From positions 372,001 to 436,000 of the forward strand of contig AP026150.1 of the NCBI GenBank assembly GCA_030295235.1: DNA of 64,000 bases, given 5' to 3'. The stretch's first letter is position 1. The number at the start of each line of letters is the position of its first letter. The position numbers and the translations under genes are program-made. Source of the DNA: Fistulifera solaris. Its lineage: Eukaryota > Bacillariophyta > Bacillariophyceae > Naviculales > Stauroneidaceae. Shown here piece after piece: positions 32,486 to 45,293 of this stretch. Below the pieces are notes generated by a model. The model saw only the letters and a list, made by a program, of their open reading frames with translations, was not told the DNA's origin and did not search any database.

Positions 32486-34476
32486 TTAGACGACGAGACC
32501 AGGTCGAAGAGAGATGGCAAGCTTTTCAATATCGTTCCACTTTTCACTCAAAGCTACAAGTTTCTTGCGAGCCTCCTCTTCATCTTGCTGGTACGCAGCA
32601 GAGCACTTGTCATAGACCTCGAGGTCGTATTCCATGTACATTTTCAACACGTTCTGAGCCAAACCTTCCACAGTAGCATTCCAGTGTCCAGAAGAGTTTT
32701 TGTGAAGCGGGCCGTAGATGATTGGTAGAACCGTGGCGGCATTTAGTCGCGACAAGCAGCCAGAATTGACTAAATGCTCGTTGTTCCACAAAAGAGCGCA
32801 CGCTCGACCACTTGAAAATGGTCGGAGTCCAGACAGCGCGCCAAATTCGTAAAAAGCATAGTGCTGCATTGCGCTAGTTGGTCCGCACCGAGAAGCTCCA
32901 GAATTTCTTCGAGCTCATTCAAAAACATGACTTGCTTACCACTGTTACTCCATGGCCAGCATTTGAAGAATCCGTTCAGGATTGGAGTAGCCGTATCTGC
33001 GTCCTTCTCGACGTATTGAATGATGCAGTATGAGAGCTGCTGGTGATAAAGCGATACACATTTGGGCTTGTGCAATGGAATGAGGGCCCGGACCAAAAAT
33101 TGTAGATGCTCCTTTTTAAGAGGAATGGCGAAACCATTGATGATACTACCCAGAATCTCGAGCAGTTCACCAATCCCATTGTGTCGCTCCGTTTCGTAGA
33201 CAAAGCGATAGAAGACGTTGGAAATGGCACGTCGGATGAACGATCGGTGAGACATGAACTTTCCGTAAATTCGGTGCAAAATTGTCTTTAAATAGTCTCG
33301 TTCGCGGGGATCTTCACTGTCAAACAGTTCAACCAATTGTAGGCAAAACTTTTGGTCCACGTACTTCTTGGCGGCCTTGGCGTTAACTTCCGAACTGACG
33401 ATGAACCTCAAAAGAACTCGTAAGCAACCTGCAAATGAGGCCAAGCCGGCTCCAAAACAGGCTCGTCCTCTTCGGGGTCAAAGTCATCCGTCGCCGGTGG
33501 CAATGCACGGCAAACATTAGCCGATACCATCGCCATCAAATCTCCCATGATCGATTCCGTGAAAATCTTTTGTCCAGCTGGAGTGTTTACGTAATCCACT
33601 AACTCCAGAAGCGTCTGACGTTTCATATCTTTACCTCTCTTATCCGCAGTAGGATCATCGAAAGAAAAAATGACACTGCACAACTTTAACTTGAGCACAA
33701 AAAGCTCTTCTCGCTTGGCCGGCGGTGCATCGCGGAGAGCTGGCAGATCCTTCAGAGCACTGCGATCTGCACCTGGTACCTGGATCTGTATCTTCTCCAT
33801 ACCTGGGCGGGGTGATTCTTTTGCTACAGCGGCAGGAGCAGTGATCGTTGGAGGTTTACTGCCTGCGCTTCCTCGACGACGAGCTTCTTCGGTTTCCTGC
33901 AGCAAGTAAAAAAAACACATTGTAAGAAATCAAACGACATAATCAATCGAACAAAAGGTCGACCTGAGAAGTACAGACCGATACTAATTGCTGCGAATGC
34001 TGGACAAACTCCAGTGGATGTATGGATGTATTTCGCGCGCTAATATTTGAACTAGCACGACGCTTCTTGGAGTACAATTGTGGAATCGACTCGGGTGTCA
34101 AAGATCGGCGTTGCGTAGCAGAAAAGTAACGGCTTCCATCGCCCAGATACTGAACACGCATCTCCCGATAACGTGGCACCCGGTGTTCGGCCAGTAAATG
34201 ATATTCCTGGTCGTTTGTGTCGTCAATATCAAAGACACGAATCCACGGAGACATCAGCACTTGACAAGGATTTGGAAAACGATTGATAAACTCGTACACT
34301 GCCGATGAAGTATTGCGGCCATTGCCGCCGCTCGATCTAACATCATCCTCCGATTTCTCAATCGTTTCTTCAAATGTCGTGTCGAGCGGACTCAGTGGAG
34401 GCGACTCGGTCCAAGACGATGCCGACGACACAGGCGAACCCACAAGGTCGGGTAGAGGATGAATTTCCACTTTCAT
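32486..34476 (-). CDS. PP2A regulatory subunit B56 (B') with N-terminal extension
   Basis: B56 subunits direct PP2A phosphatase to substrates. The core is clear: [106 protein letters not shown] and [12 protein letters not shown] with [10 protein letters not shown]. Two one-base losses are inferred, each in an A4 run on the plus strand (33410-33413 and 32790-32793); both sides match the family. An intron at 33897-33963 (67 bp, phase 0, donor GTCGAC, acceptor CTGCAG) would join a 170-residue N-terminal part from ATG 34476. That part ([20 protein letters not shown]) is not known to me and could be a separate gene; B56 would then start near 33920 or at [10 protein letters not shown]. Confidence 0.87.
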
Positions 34477-35425
34477 GAGCTTTTTTGTTGGAAGGCGGAG
34501 ACCACATGGTGTACCAAAGATCTATTCCGCCAGAAAATAACTCTTTTACCATCCATCCAGTGGATTCTTTCGGACGACAAACACCATCTTCGAACGATTC
34601 GTCCAGTCTCCTTGAAAAATTGTCTCAACGATAACAAAGAACTGCCTGGTTCGAACTATTTAGACGAGCAAAACGCGAGCCGGTCGGTCACTTACGCAAG
34701 GCGCGGTTCTTTTCGGCTATACACTCTAGTAACGAGAAATGTCTCACCGCCGACGAGACAAGGAGTTTGGAATCTTACGAGGCGGATGACTGCGACGTTC
34801 CGTACGACGGTCTTACCTGTGCGGGTTGTTGCTGCGATGGCTTGTTGGCTGGCTGTTGCTGTTGTTTACTGGTATTCTTTCTCCCTTTCCCCAAGCGCAT
34901 CATCATCATCCGAGGGATATGTTGTTGTTTCGAAAGATATTCGAGAGAAGAAGACTCAAAAGTTGATAACAGGAAGAAGGGAAGAGCGAAGAGCGCACAA
35001 CAACGCGAGATGTGTCGTTTTGACGAAAGTCTGCGCGCGGCAACGGAATGATCCGCAAGTTTGAACGAGGGTCGTGGATTTGGGATTGTGACGTTTTCTA
35101 TTTAGTAGGATGTCTCCGTCTACTTTAATCGGTAGAGTGGGCCAAATTCTTTGATTTCCCCCGCTAAGGACATTGTCGTAGGAATTGTACGTCGATTTTT
35201 TGTTATTTGACTTGGATCATGTTGCGATACTTAGTTGGATTACAGATCAATACTCCGTAGTACGTAGTACTTTAACAAGTGAACCTTGACCCTTGACACC
35301 GAAAACGAAAAGCGCGGCAATTTCATTATTTTAGTTGTTCGGATGAAATGCGAAGGCAATAACAACGAAGGGACGCATTGTTTCTCGATACAAAAACACT
35401 TACAAAGTATAAGAAGGGTAAAAAC
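34477..35425. other. Gap between B56 and the ankyrin gene
   Basis: An open frame at 34459-35064 lacks protein-like order and is not called. TACTCCGTA at 35251-35259 followed by TAGTACGTAGTAC is the only pattern noted. Divergent promoters presumably lie here. Confidence 0.4.
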
Positions 35426-36310
35426 ATGTTGAGCGAAAGCGAATCAGATTCATCCAGCAATGACACAGAAATCCTAGCGATATTATGTTCTGTCGTTCCG
35501 GATCAAGAACTACCGATCATCGAGCGATGGAATCAGGATGCGCATCCTGCATGCTCTACAACAGAGGATCTTGAATTGTCGCTTCAAAATCAAATGGATG
35601 CAGAAAAGTGGTCGGCGGCCGCTCGTCTGATAGAACACTTTCCCTCGTTAGCCCATGCGAATCTCAACATCATCATTCAAGGCGAGCGAATCAGCTGTCG
35701 GCCCCTGCACGCTGTCTGCGCACGTCGACTCCCCTTCACTGGATCTTCTGGAACAACTGATTGCTTATTTTCCATCCGCATTGTGCGAACGTGATCCTCG
35801 TGGGCGATTGCCGATTCATCTTGCGCTACTACGGGGTTGCTGTTCCCCCAGTGTCGTTCGTTATCTATGCGAGCGCTCTTCTTTCGCCTTGTTGCAAAAG
35901 ATGAAGATGGGAATGTTCCACTACATTATGCTTGTCAATTTGCTTCCCACAGCATTCTTCAAATTGTGCTCAGGGCGTGTCCAGAAGCTGCCATGGTAGC
36001 AAACAACAAGAAACGATTGCCGCTCCATTTGGTGTGCGCTCGCAACTGGGATTTGGAAGGACCCAGCGTTTGTTCGGTACTCGAAGCATTTCCAGAAGCC
36101 ACACAAGCAAGTGATCGATCCAACCGATTGCCATTGCACTGGGCGTGCGATCAACCGCTTCTAAGATACGATTTGTTAGCGGCTCTGGTGCAGCAGTATC
36201 CGGGCGGGCTGTTGCATCGGGACCATACGGGTGCGACGCCCGTGCAACTGGCGAAGCGTATGCAAAAACAATATTATGGAGAAGAGCAAGGTGTTGTTTT
36301 GGCTTTTTAA
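35426..36310 (+). CDS. Ankyrin-repeat protein
   Basis: About 295 residues from ATG 35426 (MLSESESDSSSNDTEILAIL). Ankyrin-type repeats are visible as RPLHAVCARR, RGRLPIHLALLRGC, DGNVPLHYACQFASHSIL, KRLPLHLVCARNW, NRLPLHWACDQPLL and TGATPVQLAKRMQ. The repeats resemble the PLH-x-AC type common in diatom proteins. Partners are unknown. Two single-base errors are inferred: one C too many in 35731-35734, and one A too few in 35896-35899. Repeat register is kept across both, so I treat it as one gene rather than three pieces. Confidence 0.78.
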
Positions 36311-36836
36311 ACGAACGAACGGCCCGGGAACGTAGAAATAAGTGTGTTCTGCATAATTTATTTGCCATTCGAATGACGAGTGAAAAGAACAAGAACATTA
36401 TTCAATCGCCCCAATTTCCGTATGGATAAGAGGAGAATACTTTTGGTTAATCTACGCTCTATAGACCATACACTATTTTACTCTCTTGGAAAGCACCTCC
36501 TTTTTGATATCAAAGAAGGCCGACTATCGCTTATAAAACAGGGAACAAAGATCCTTAAAAGATAAGGTGAACATTAACTTAGATCGTTGATTCCTTTCGA
36601 GTTCGCTAGTGAACCTCGGTATTTCTCACTTGAGTATTGTGTCGACGACATAGTAGAAACGGATTACTTTACCAGACCATGGATCTGGATAATTTCGTCG
36701 TCCAACTTGCATAGCTTCTGGCATGACTTGCTAAGACTGAATGAAAATGGACTACAAGATGGCTTTTAGAAATGATTTGCTTGAGGGGAAAGGGCCCCTG
36801 CTAAAGTTGTGATACGGCAAAATAGAAGAACCACGT

Positions 36837-36862
36837 TGACTCATGACTGAAAATCAGTCCCC
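36837..36862. promoter_or_regulatory. TGACTCA overlapping dyad motif copy 3
   Basis: TGACTCA at 36837-36843 overlaps CATGACTG at 36842-36849. After an AAAAT spacer, CAGTC at 36855 completes a partial right arm (the last three bases are changed). Confidence 0.5.
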
Positions 36863-37035
36863 CCGAGTGACCAACAAGTTTATAGCTGTAGTTCAAATGC
36901 AAAATTGCTCCATACACGGCAGGATAATAATTGACATCCCAGATTGCATTGCTTTGTAGGTAAACATCAACTGTTACTTCAGCTTGCGATTAAGCTACTC
37001 ACAAGAAAAAGAACAACGACGAGCACGGTCGTTCG

Positions 37036-37061
37036 TGACTCGTCACTGAATTCCAGTCATG
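37036..37061. promoter_or_regulatory. TGACTCG next to dyad motif copy 4
   Basis: TGACTCG at 37036-37042 is followed by a weak left arm CGTCACTG, spacer AATTC and a perfect right arm CAGTCATG at 37054-37061, 203 bp before the next start codon. Confidence 0.5.
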
Positions 37062-37263
37062 CTATAGAAATGGAAAAGCGAAAATTGATTAGGATGGGTT
37101 TTTTGCGTTTTCTTATGCAAATGTGATTATTACAAGTCATTATATAACAAAGCATTTTGAGTTTTTTTTTCAAATTGCTGTACGGTTATAGACTGTTACT
37201 GCCTCAATTGATTCTCAATCCACACAAACGCTCGACGCTACGGGTTGCCCTTACGTTTCAGTC

Positions 37264-38748
37264 ATGGTCGGCACAATCGTTCTTATTCTTTTCCTGCTGC
37301 TTAACATGGCACGGGCCGCCGATTTGAACTTTCATGATGCCGTTCATAAAACCAAAGAGTTTCAGAAGAAAGAGCGTGAGCGAAGGAGAAGGAAAGAGAC
37401 AACACCTGATATTTGGGACAAGCATTTCAATGAAAGTACGACCGGAGGAAAATATAGCTTCAATCGAACTGTACCAGCGACGGAATGGATCTTGACGGGG
37501 ACATCGCCCATTGTGGAAAAACCGATGGAAACACCGAAACGAGGCAGCCTGTTGGCAACGAAACAACCACCGTACGTTCACTGGGTGTGCTATCGAGGCA
37601 TTTCTGCAAATAGCAGTAGCACCACAGAACACACGGCCGAGAAATTAGCCTGTTGTTTGGAAATTTATCGTGCCATGTTACAAGATCCCGAAGGACTCTG
37701 CTGGAAGACGGATCTCGAAGCCTGTGGCTACAATCCCAATCAACTGGATCCACAAAATCTTAAAATTGATTTATTGGCGGACTTGAAAGAAGAGAAGCAA
37801 GCCATTGCGGCCGCACGGAAAACTGAATTCATGCAGCACTGTACGCATCTCTTGACTCCCATACCGACTGCCACATCGAATCATCATCAGTACACACTAG
37901 ATGGACGAGTCTCTCTACCACCGCGGTGGTCGTTACTGCAATCGCCATCGGTATTACAGCACAAACCAACGAAACAATGGCGTCAATTTGTACAAGATTC
38001 CGTCAGTGGTATATGGATCAAACGTTCGGATTTGTCACCGATACATGTAACACGGCCGATTCGATTGAACGCGACGACTCCTTACCAAGTTACCGATACC
38101 TTTCCGGTATTTTATACGACAAAAGTGGTAGCCAGTGATTCGAAAGATGAGTGGCGTATCATGGAACATACATTGCAATTGGGAGTCGTTGACGATCCGC
38201 CTTCCTCGTTGTCCGCCCAAGTGATTCTTTTGTTGTTTTTACCCAATGAATTGCGTCCCATTTCCCGACCAACACCACAGTGTACACCTTATTGTCACGT
38301 TTCTATCATTGCGGATACATGGTCGAGGGAAAAGACTTCGATATGGGGACAACCCTCGGTAGTGGCACTGCAAGTCGATATTCCTCATGTTACGACGAAG
38401 AAACATACGTGGACGACGACGTTGCGGCTCGAAGACGAAGAATCACTGATTGTTTCACCACCACTCCTCTATTCGGCGGTCATGACATCCTCTGAAGATG
38501 ATCGTGTTTGGGTATGGGATGGAAATGTCCGACCCAACTTGTCGTTACTGTTGACGGACTTCGAGGAAAAGAGCGACTGCAAGATTTATGGAAAGTTGAA
38601 CTGTAGTAGTAATTTTAGTTCATATTTAATTGACCACATTGATGTATTCGCTTTCCGATGTGGCTTGCACAAAGGCTTTCATATTCTCTGCCGTCATGTC
38701 AACCAGTCGTTGTCGTGTTTCCAGACGCCGCCATCCCGTATGAGGTGA
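37264..38748 (+). CDS. Secreted protein of unknown function
   Basis: Not recognised. A 494-residue ORF from ATG 37264 starts with a signal peptide (VGTIVLILFLLLNMARA, then ADLNF). Several NxS/T sites suggest glycosylation. A Cys-bearing helical part (AEKLACCLEIYRAMLQDPEG, then DLEACGYNPNQ) is followed by a beta-rich half (VSIIADTWSRE, VVALQVDIPHV). The last 40 codons (38626-38748) run antisense to the end of the dehydrogenase and have poor composition. Two TAG and a TAA codon in a neighbouring frame near 38604 suggest the true stop lies there, with one base miscalled upstream. The genes would then be convergent without overlap. Confidence 0.72.
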   Translation: MVGTIVLILFLLLNMARAADLNFHDAVHKTKEFQKKERERRRRKETTPDIWDKHFNESTTGGKYSFNRTVPATEWILTGTSPIVEKPMETPKRGSLLATKQPPYVHWVCYRGISANSSSTTEHTAEKLACCLEIYRAMLQDPEGLCWKTDLEACGYNPNQLDPQNLKIDLLADLKEEKQAIAAARKTEFMQHCTHLLTPIPTATSNHHQYTLDGRVSLPPRWSLLQSPSVLQHKPTKQWRQFVQDSVSGIWIKRSDLSPIHVTRPIRLNATTPYQVTDTFPVFYTTKVVASDSKDEWRIMEHTLQLGVVDDPPSSLSAQVILLLFLPNELRPISRPTPQCTPYCHVSIIADTWSREKTSIWGQPSVVALQVDIPHVTTKKHTWTTTLRLEDEESLIVSPPLLYSAVMTSSEDDRVWVWDGNVRPNLSLLLTDFEEKSDCKIYGKLNCSSNFSSYLIDHIDVFAFRCGLHKGFHILCRHVNQSLSCFQTPPSRMR

Positions 38749-39796
38749 CATCCACACATTGGGCAGTTGCCACAATTTAGAATCAGGAGGCGGTGGCTCC
38801 GTCGTGGTGACATCCAATCCAGCCGCTTGAATGACCCGTTCTTCCAAACATTGAATAAGTTCCTCTTCATGACAGACACCCCCGCGACTCGTGTTAATGA
38901 GAAAGGCGGTGGGTTTCATCTGCTCAATTTGTTGACGACCAAACGATCTTCGTGTTTGGTCATTGAGAGGAGTGTGTAGACTGACGTAATCGGAATGTCG
39001 TAATAAATAATTGACATCGGTCGTACACTCCACATTCGGATGATTGTAGAGACTATGCCCCTCCGGTAAGGTTGGCTGACGACTACTGATAATGACTTTT
39101 TTCATCCCCAACGCCAAAGCAATTTCCGCGACTTTGGTTCCGATGCGACCCGCACCACCCACTAAACCCAGTGTTTGATGTCCCACTTCATGCAGTGGCA
39201 AAGTGAAGGGACCTGTAAAATTAGATCGATCGTTGTTTAGTAACATTCGCTGTTGATCAAACATACTGACGGCAAAATTCATCAAATACGTAATGGCCAT
39301 GTGCGCGACGGCGTCGGTCGAGTACGTTGGAACATTGCAAACTGGGATTCTTTTGGATCGAGCGACTGCAATCGGCCAATTGTTGTATCCGGTACCGGCT
39401 TCACAAATGAGTTGTACCGAGGACGGAAATTGTTCTACCACTGTGGTCGGAATGGTCATTTCTTTGGCCAACACAATGGTGGGTTGATGTTGATGCAGTA
39501 ATTGCAACATTTCATCCGAATCTCGTATAGCATCCACACGATTGAGAATGACATTTTGACAGATCGAATGCCAGGAAGAAAAAATCCAATTGTTGATCGT
39601 AATCCAAACGTGACGCATTCAAAAGAGAGCCGACGTTTCGTTTCGATGCTGGGTTCTCGTTGACGTAAAGGAGCGTCGCGCGAACGATATCGTCGGCCGA
39701 ATGGAGGCAATTATCATTAGCTAATGCCTTGTAGATGAATGCTGTCGAAGGAGAGTTACTTTGAGGGGAAAGGATCGACGAGGATGTTTTGAACAT
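38626..39796 (-). CDS. D-isomer-specific 2-hydroxyacid dehydrogenase
   Basis: These NAD(P)-dependent enzymes reduce 2-oxoacids to D-2-hydroxyacids (D-lactate, glycerate or similar). The nucleotide-binding domain reads LGLVGGAGRIGTKVAEIA. Catalytic residues are in place: Arg in INTSRGGVCHEEEL, Glu in LDVTTTEPPP and His in SPHTGW. The substrate-binding part has ICEAGTGYNNWPIAVARS. From ATG 39796 an N-terminal stretch (LHSADDIVRATLLYVNENPA) precedes the first domain. The A6 run 39579-39584 breaks the frame by one extra base; one A fewer gives LDFSSWHSICQNV. Total about 389 residues. No organelle signal is certain. Confidence 0.87.
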
Positions 39797-40591
39797 CCTG
39801 GCCGATCAATAACAACGAGAAACATTTCGCTTAAAGTGTCATGCATCTCATCGCGACAGTGACGTCGACATACGTCATATGACTCATGACTGAAACCAGT
39901 CATGTCGAAAAACGGTCAACACTTTGAACTATTGTAACTTTAATTAGTTCCGTTGTAGGGATTTTCGAAGCAAAGATCAAGGATTGCAATGAAAATACTG
40001 GTAATGTAGCAAACTTTAAGGACAGATCAAACTCAAAATTTGTCACACTGTCCACTTCTCTGGTCAGAACACCGCTGGCGTTGAAAAGGAAGAGTGCTAA
40101 ATTCACCCGGGACTGACAATATGTCGAGTCGTCGGACAAGCCCTCTTTACGAGCAAATAAAACTTGCAATGAATGGAAAAATGCAAAACATTGCGTCGAT
40201 CCATTCATTCAATTTTTATCTTCATGAACAACAACCTAGCATCGGGAGATAGAATCATAATCAAAGTCAGAGATTTAGGGCTATTATTGCTCAAAAAGAG
40301 CTTCAAGGGCGTTGTACTTTCTGTGGAAAGAAAGCAGCCGTTTGTCGCCGTGTAACACACGGAACAACATTCGGCTCTTCATGCAAGGTGTTGCTGTTTG
40401 AATGAGAAAAGGTTTTCATGTCGAAAATAATTAGAGAGTGACAGTAACTCCGTTGAAGGAACTCTATGAGAAGCGAGCAGTGCAACCATTGACGACTTAA
40501 CAAAGCGGAAGAAAATCAGCAACATTTGTCGTCCGAAGTAACTAAAACGGTAGAATGCATTTGATAAGCATCAACTCGCGAAATCGATAAT
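39797..40591. promoter_or_regulatory. Upstream region of the dehydrogenase
   Basis: No gene is seen in these 795 bp. Dyad copy 5 lies 90 bp from the dehydrogenase start. Confidence 0.4.
39881..39905. promoter_or_regulatory. TGACTCA overlapping dyad motif copy 5 (perfect arms)
   Basis: TGACTCA at 39881-39887 overlaps CATGACTG at 39886-39893; spacer AAAC (four bases here); CAGTCATG at 39898-39905. Both 8-bp arms match perfectly. Confidence 0.65.
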
Positions 40592-41712
40592 CTATAAAAA
40601 CAGACAGTGCTTTGGGAATGAAACTGGCCATAGAGTGTTACATTCAAGATTCATCTCTCGGTAGGAATAATCAAGTTGTAACCAACAACGGAACGGACGC
40701 GGGTGGACGGCGTTCTCGTCATTGATTTCGTTCCAGATCTCCCAGGTATACTCAGTGCGGTCTCCTGTCATAGCTGCACCGATGAGAATCGCCTTTGCTG
40801 CAAACTTGCGCGCTTGCATCAAGTTACCGAAGGCTTTGCATGCAAGCGCGGTCATCCTATACTCCTCAGGCTTCAACTTGCACTTTACCAAGAATTCTGC
40901 ATAGATTGGCACTGCTCCATTTGGTATTGAGCTGGTGCAGTGTTGTTTCATATGGTACGGAGAAGCGATCTTTGAGCATTTTATTAAGTGCGGCCGCATC
41001 CACCCATTTTCCGAGTTACGTGTGCATTTTGGCAATTTGCCGGTTAATTTGCAACCAAATTAGACTTGCGCATGGCACCGCCTTTCGGATTGAGGTTTTC
41101 CTTTCTTGCTTTGTCGAGGTTTGAGGCGTAGCACTTCGCTGCAACGTCCACAATCTTTGCAGAGTTTTCAGCCTCTGGAACTATCTCTTGTAAAACCGTT
41201 AATGCAGCATCGTGATCACCACGCATACTCAGAAGACCTGTTCGGTTATGCATGATCATGAACTTCGAGTGCTGGATCAGTTCAACATCTGCCAGAGCTT
41301 CAGACAGCAAAGCGTTTTGTTCTGTTGTCGACTAACCACCCTTTTGAATCCGCACAACATTGGAATCGACCTTCGCTTTGATCGACTGGACCAAGTCGGG
41401 CATCGGGCTACGGTAATGCGGGCACATTTTGGCGTATGCCATGTCATCCGAGAGTATGGTGGACGATTGAAACTGCAGTAGACACGACCAGCAGGTTGTT
41501 CCACGGCTTCTTCAAAGCAGATGACACAGGAACCAATCGCTTCCGAGCTTGCTGCAATTGTTCCCGTGACTACTTCTTTTCTTGGACTCGAATTCGCTAC
41601 AAAAGACCACAATTATACGTAGCCGGCTGCAAGCTGACAAATTGGCTGGTGAAACTTCCAGTGAGCTTTCTGACATTGACGAGTGCGTAAAACGCAGAGT
41701 TTTGATTGCCAA
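40592..41712 (-). pseudogene. Probable decayed helical-repeat (TPR-like) gene
   Basis: Three minus-strand frames in a row read as plausible protein but do not join: about 41712-41320 (with GSCVICFEEAVEQPAGRVYC, a Cys-rich patch that might be a MYND- or RING-like remnant), 41310-41044 (LSMRGDHDAALTVLQEIVPE with AAKCYASNLDKARKE) and 40900-40690 (RMTALACKAFGNLMQARKFA with AILIGAAMTGDRTEY). The helical-repeat character and order suggest one old protein of about 350 residues. Stops between the parts and one missing segment make a simple sequencing error less likely. SMYD-like architecture is possible but not proven. Confidence 0.4.
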
Positions 41713-42261
41713 ACCGTTTGTTAGAAACTTTCCGGGACTGCAAATTTATTGATTCACAAAAGCCACCCGAACACTCCTGACTATGGTCAAAAATAGGTTG
41801 ACGGCGAGAGTTTATGTTGACTCTCTCTTATTTGCTAGATTAGCATCAGCGACAGTTTACGATGATGTCTAAGGAAGTGTTTACAGTCCCTAAATTTAAA
41901 AGTGCAGAAAGCATGCCCTCTAGTGAGGGCTTACGACAGGAATTGAGCTATCGGTAGGGTCGGGGTTAGAATAAAAGGGTTTTTACAGTAATGCCTTAAC
42001 CTTACGGTAATTTCGAAACAAAAGCTCTAACCTTGATGATGCCTGTGGCTTTTATCGCACGAGCTGGCGCATGCTCCGGACTGCAAACAGACGCTCCGAT
42101 GAGCACGGCGCAACGGCATGGCAAAAAAACGAAAAACAGTACTGTAACAAACCTTCATTCGTCGTCTTTCGCTTCTCGTCTTCACAACAATCCTTTCGGC
42201 TAATAAGATAGTAACATAACAACCTATTCGAAGTCGTTATTCGTGAAAGAATTATATCATC
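41713..42261. promoter_or_regulatory. Upstream region of lumazine synthase
   Basis: No gene or riboswitch-like structure is recognised in these 549 bp. The last 60 bp before the start are A/T-rich. Confidence 0.4.
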
Positions 42262-43075
42262 ATGTTTCAGTATACGAAATCGCTATTGTTTTCTTTCTTA
42301 CTTCTGACCTCCTCTATTCAGGCGTTTGTAGTTCAAACGCCATTGTTAACCTCAAAGAATGCACTTCAGGTAAGACAGGGGGGGTTGTTGAAGGGGAGAG
42401 AATATAGAATTGTAAAGTAGCAGCAAGAGAAGCCGCATTATTGCTGTATATCATCGGTTCTTTTCTGTGTCGATTTTCTTCTCATTCATTTTTGTTTTTC
42501 AGGCCGCCGACTCCGACGTTTCCTTTGACAATTTGGACGGTTCCCAAATGCGCATTGGCATCATCAAAACCCGCTGGAATGAAGAACATGTCAACAATTT
42601 GGTAGCAGGCATTAAAAAAGGATTGAAAGAATGCAAAGTAAGTGACACGAACATTTTCGAAACATCGGTACCCGGATCCTTCGAATTGCCCATGGCCGCC
42701 CGCTTTCTTGCCTTGACGGGGACCTGCGATGCCATTATCACGACCGGAGTTCTCATTAAGGGTGATACGATGCATTTTGAATTCATTGCCGATGCTGTCG
42801 CCAAGGGTATTATGAACATCGGATTGCAAACCTCGACGCCCGTTGTCTTTGGTGTGTTGACCTGCCAAAATGAACAGCAAGTCAAAGATCGTAGTACGGG
42901 TGACAACAACCACGGGTACGATTGGGGTAAAACAGCGGTCGAAATGGCGCTCCTTCGCACGGAGGCGTTGGGAGGTAAGAAGGGAGAAGAATCTAAGGAA
43001 ATGTTGGCGGCAATGGGTTTCGGGAAGGCGGATGAGGATAGTGCGAGCAAAGAGAAGAAGAGTGCGTTCTTTTAG
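42262..43075 (+). CDS. 6,7-dimethyl-8-ribityllumazine synthase, plastid-targeted, spliced
   Basis: The enzyme joins 5-amino-6-ribitylaminouracil and 3,4-dihydroxybutanone 4-phosphate to give lumazine, the penultimate step to riboflavin. Exons are 42262-42369 and 42503-43075; the 133-bp intron (GTAAGA, TTTTTCAG) is phase 0. Exon 1 is a signal peptide ending SSIQA followed by FVVQTP: Phe at +1 is the mark of diatom plastid import. Family motifs are PGSFELPMAARFLA, TGVLIKGDTMHFEFIADAVA (active-site His) and FGVLTCQNEQQVKDRS, ending GYDWGKTAVEMALL. The Lys/Glu-rich C-terminus exceeds bacterial forms by about 25 residues. It converges on RUVBL1, 87 bp apart. Confidence 0.94.
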
Positions 43076-43162
43076 ATCTTGACCACACTTGACGAGCAAT
43101 GACTTTCTTTTTACTCAAAGAGTGTGACTCTGCTAGTACTAGGCATGACTATTTTATTAGAA

Positions 43163-45293
<2,131 letters not shown>

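Larger units (their letters stand above)
36311..37263. promoter_or_regulatory. Upstream region of the 37264 gene with a pair of dyads
   Basis: No gene is seen in 953 bp. Dyad copies 3 and 4 start 199 bp apart, and a half site CAGTCATG overlaps the start codon of the next gene (37259-37266). Confidence 0.45.

Noticed and set aside
32790-33413. Programmed -1 frameshifting in B56
   Set aside because: Both sites share TCTTTTG, which first looked like a slip signal. Other genes in the window have shifts in both directions in different runs, so base-calling error is simpler.
34459-35064. A 201-codon plus-strand ORF
   Set aside because: Composition is irregular and it overlaps the B56 5' end. No domain or signal peptide is seen.
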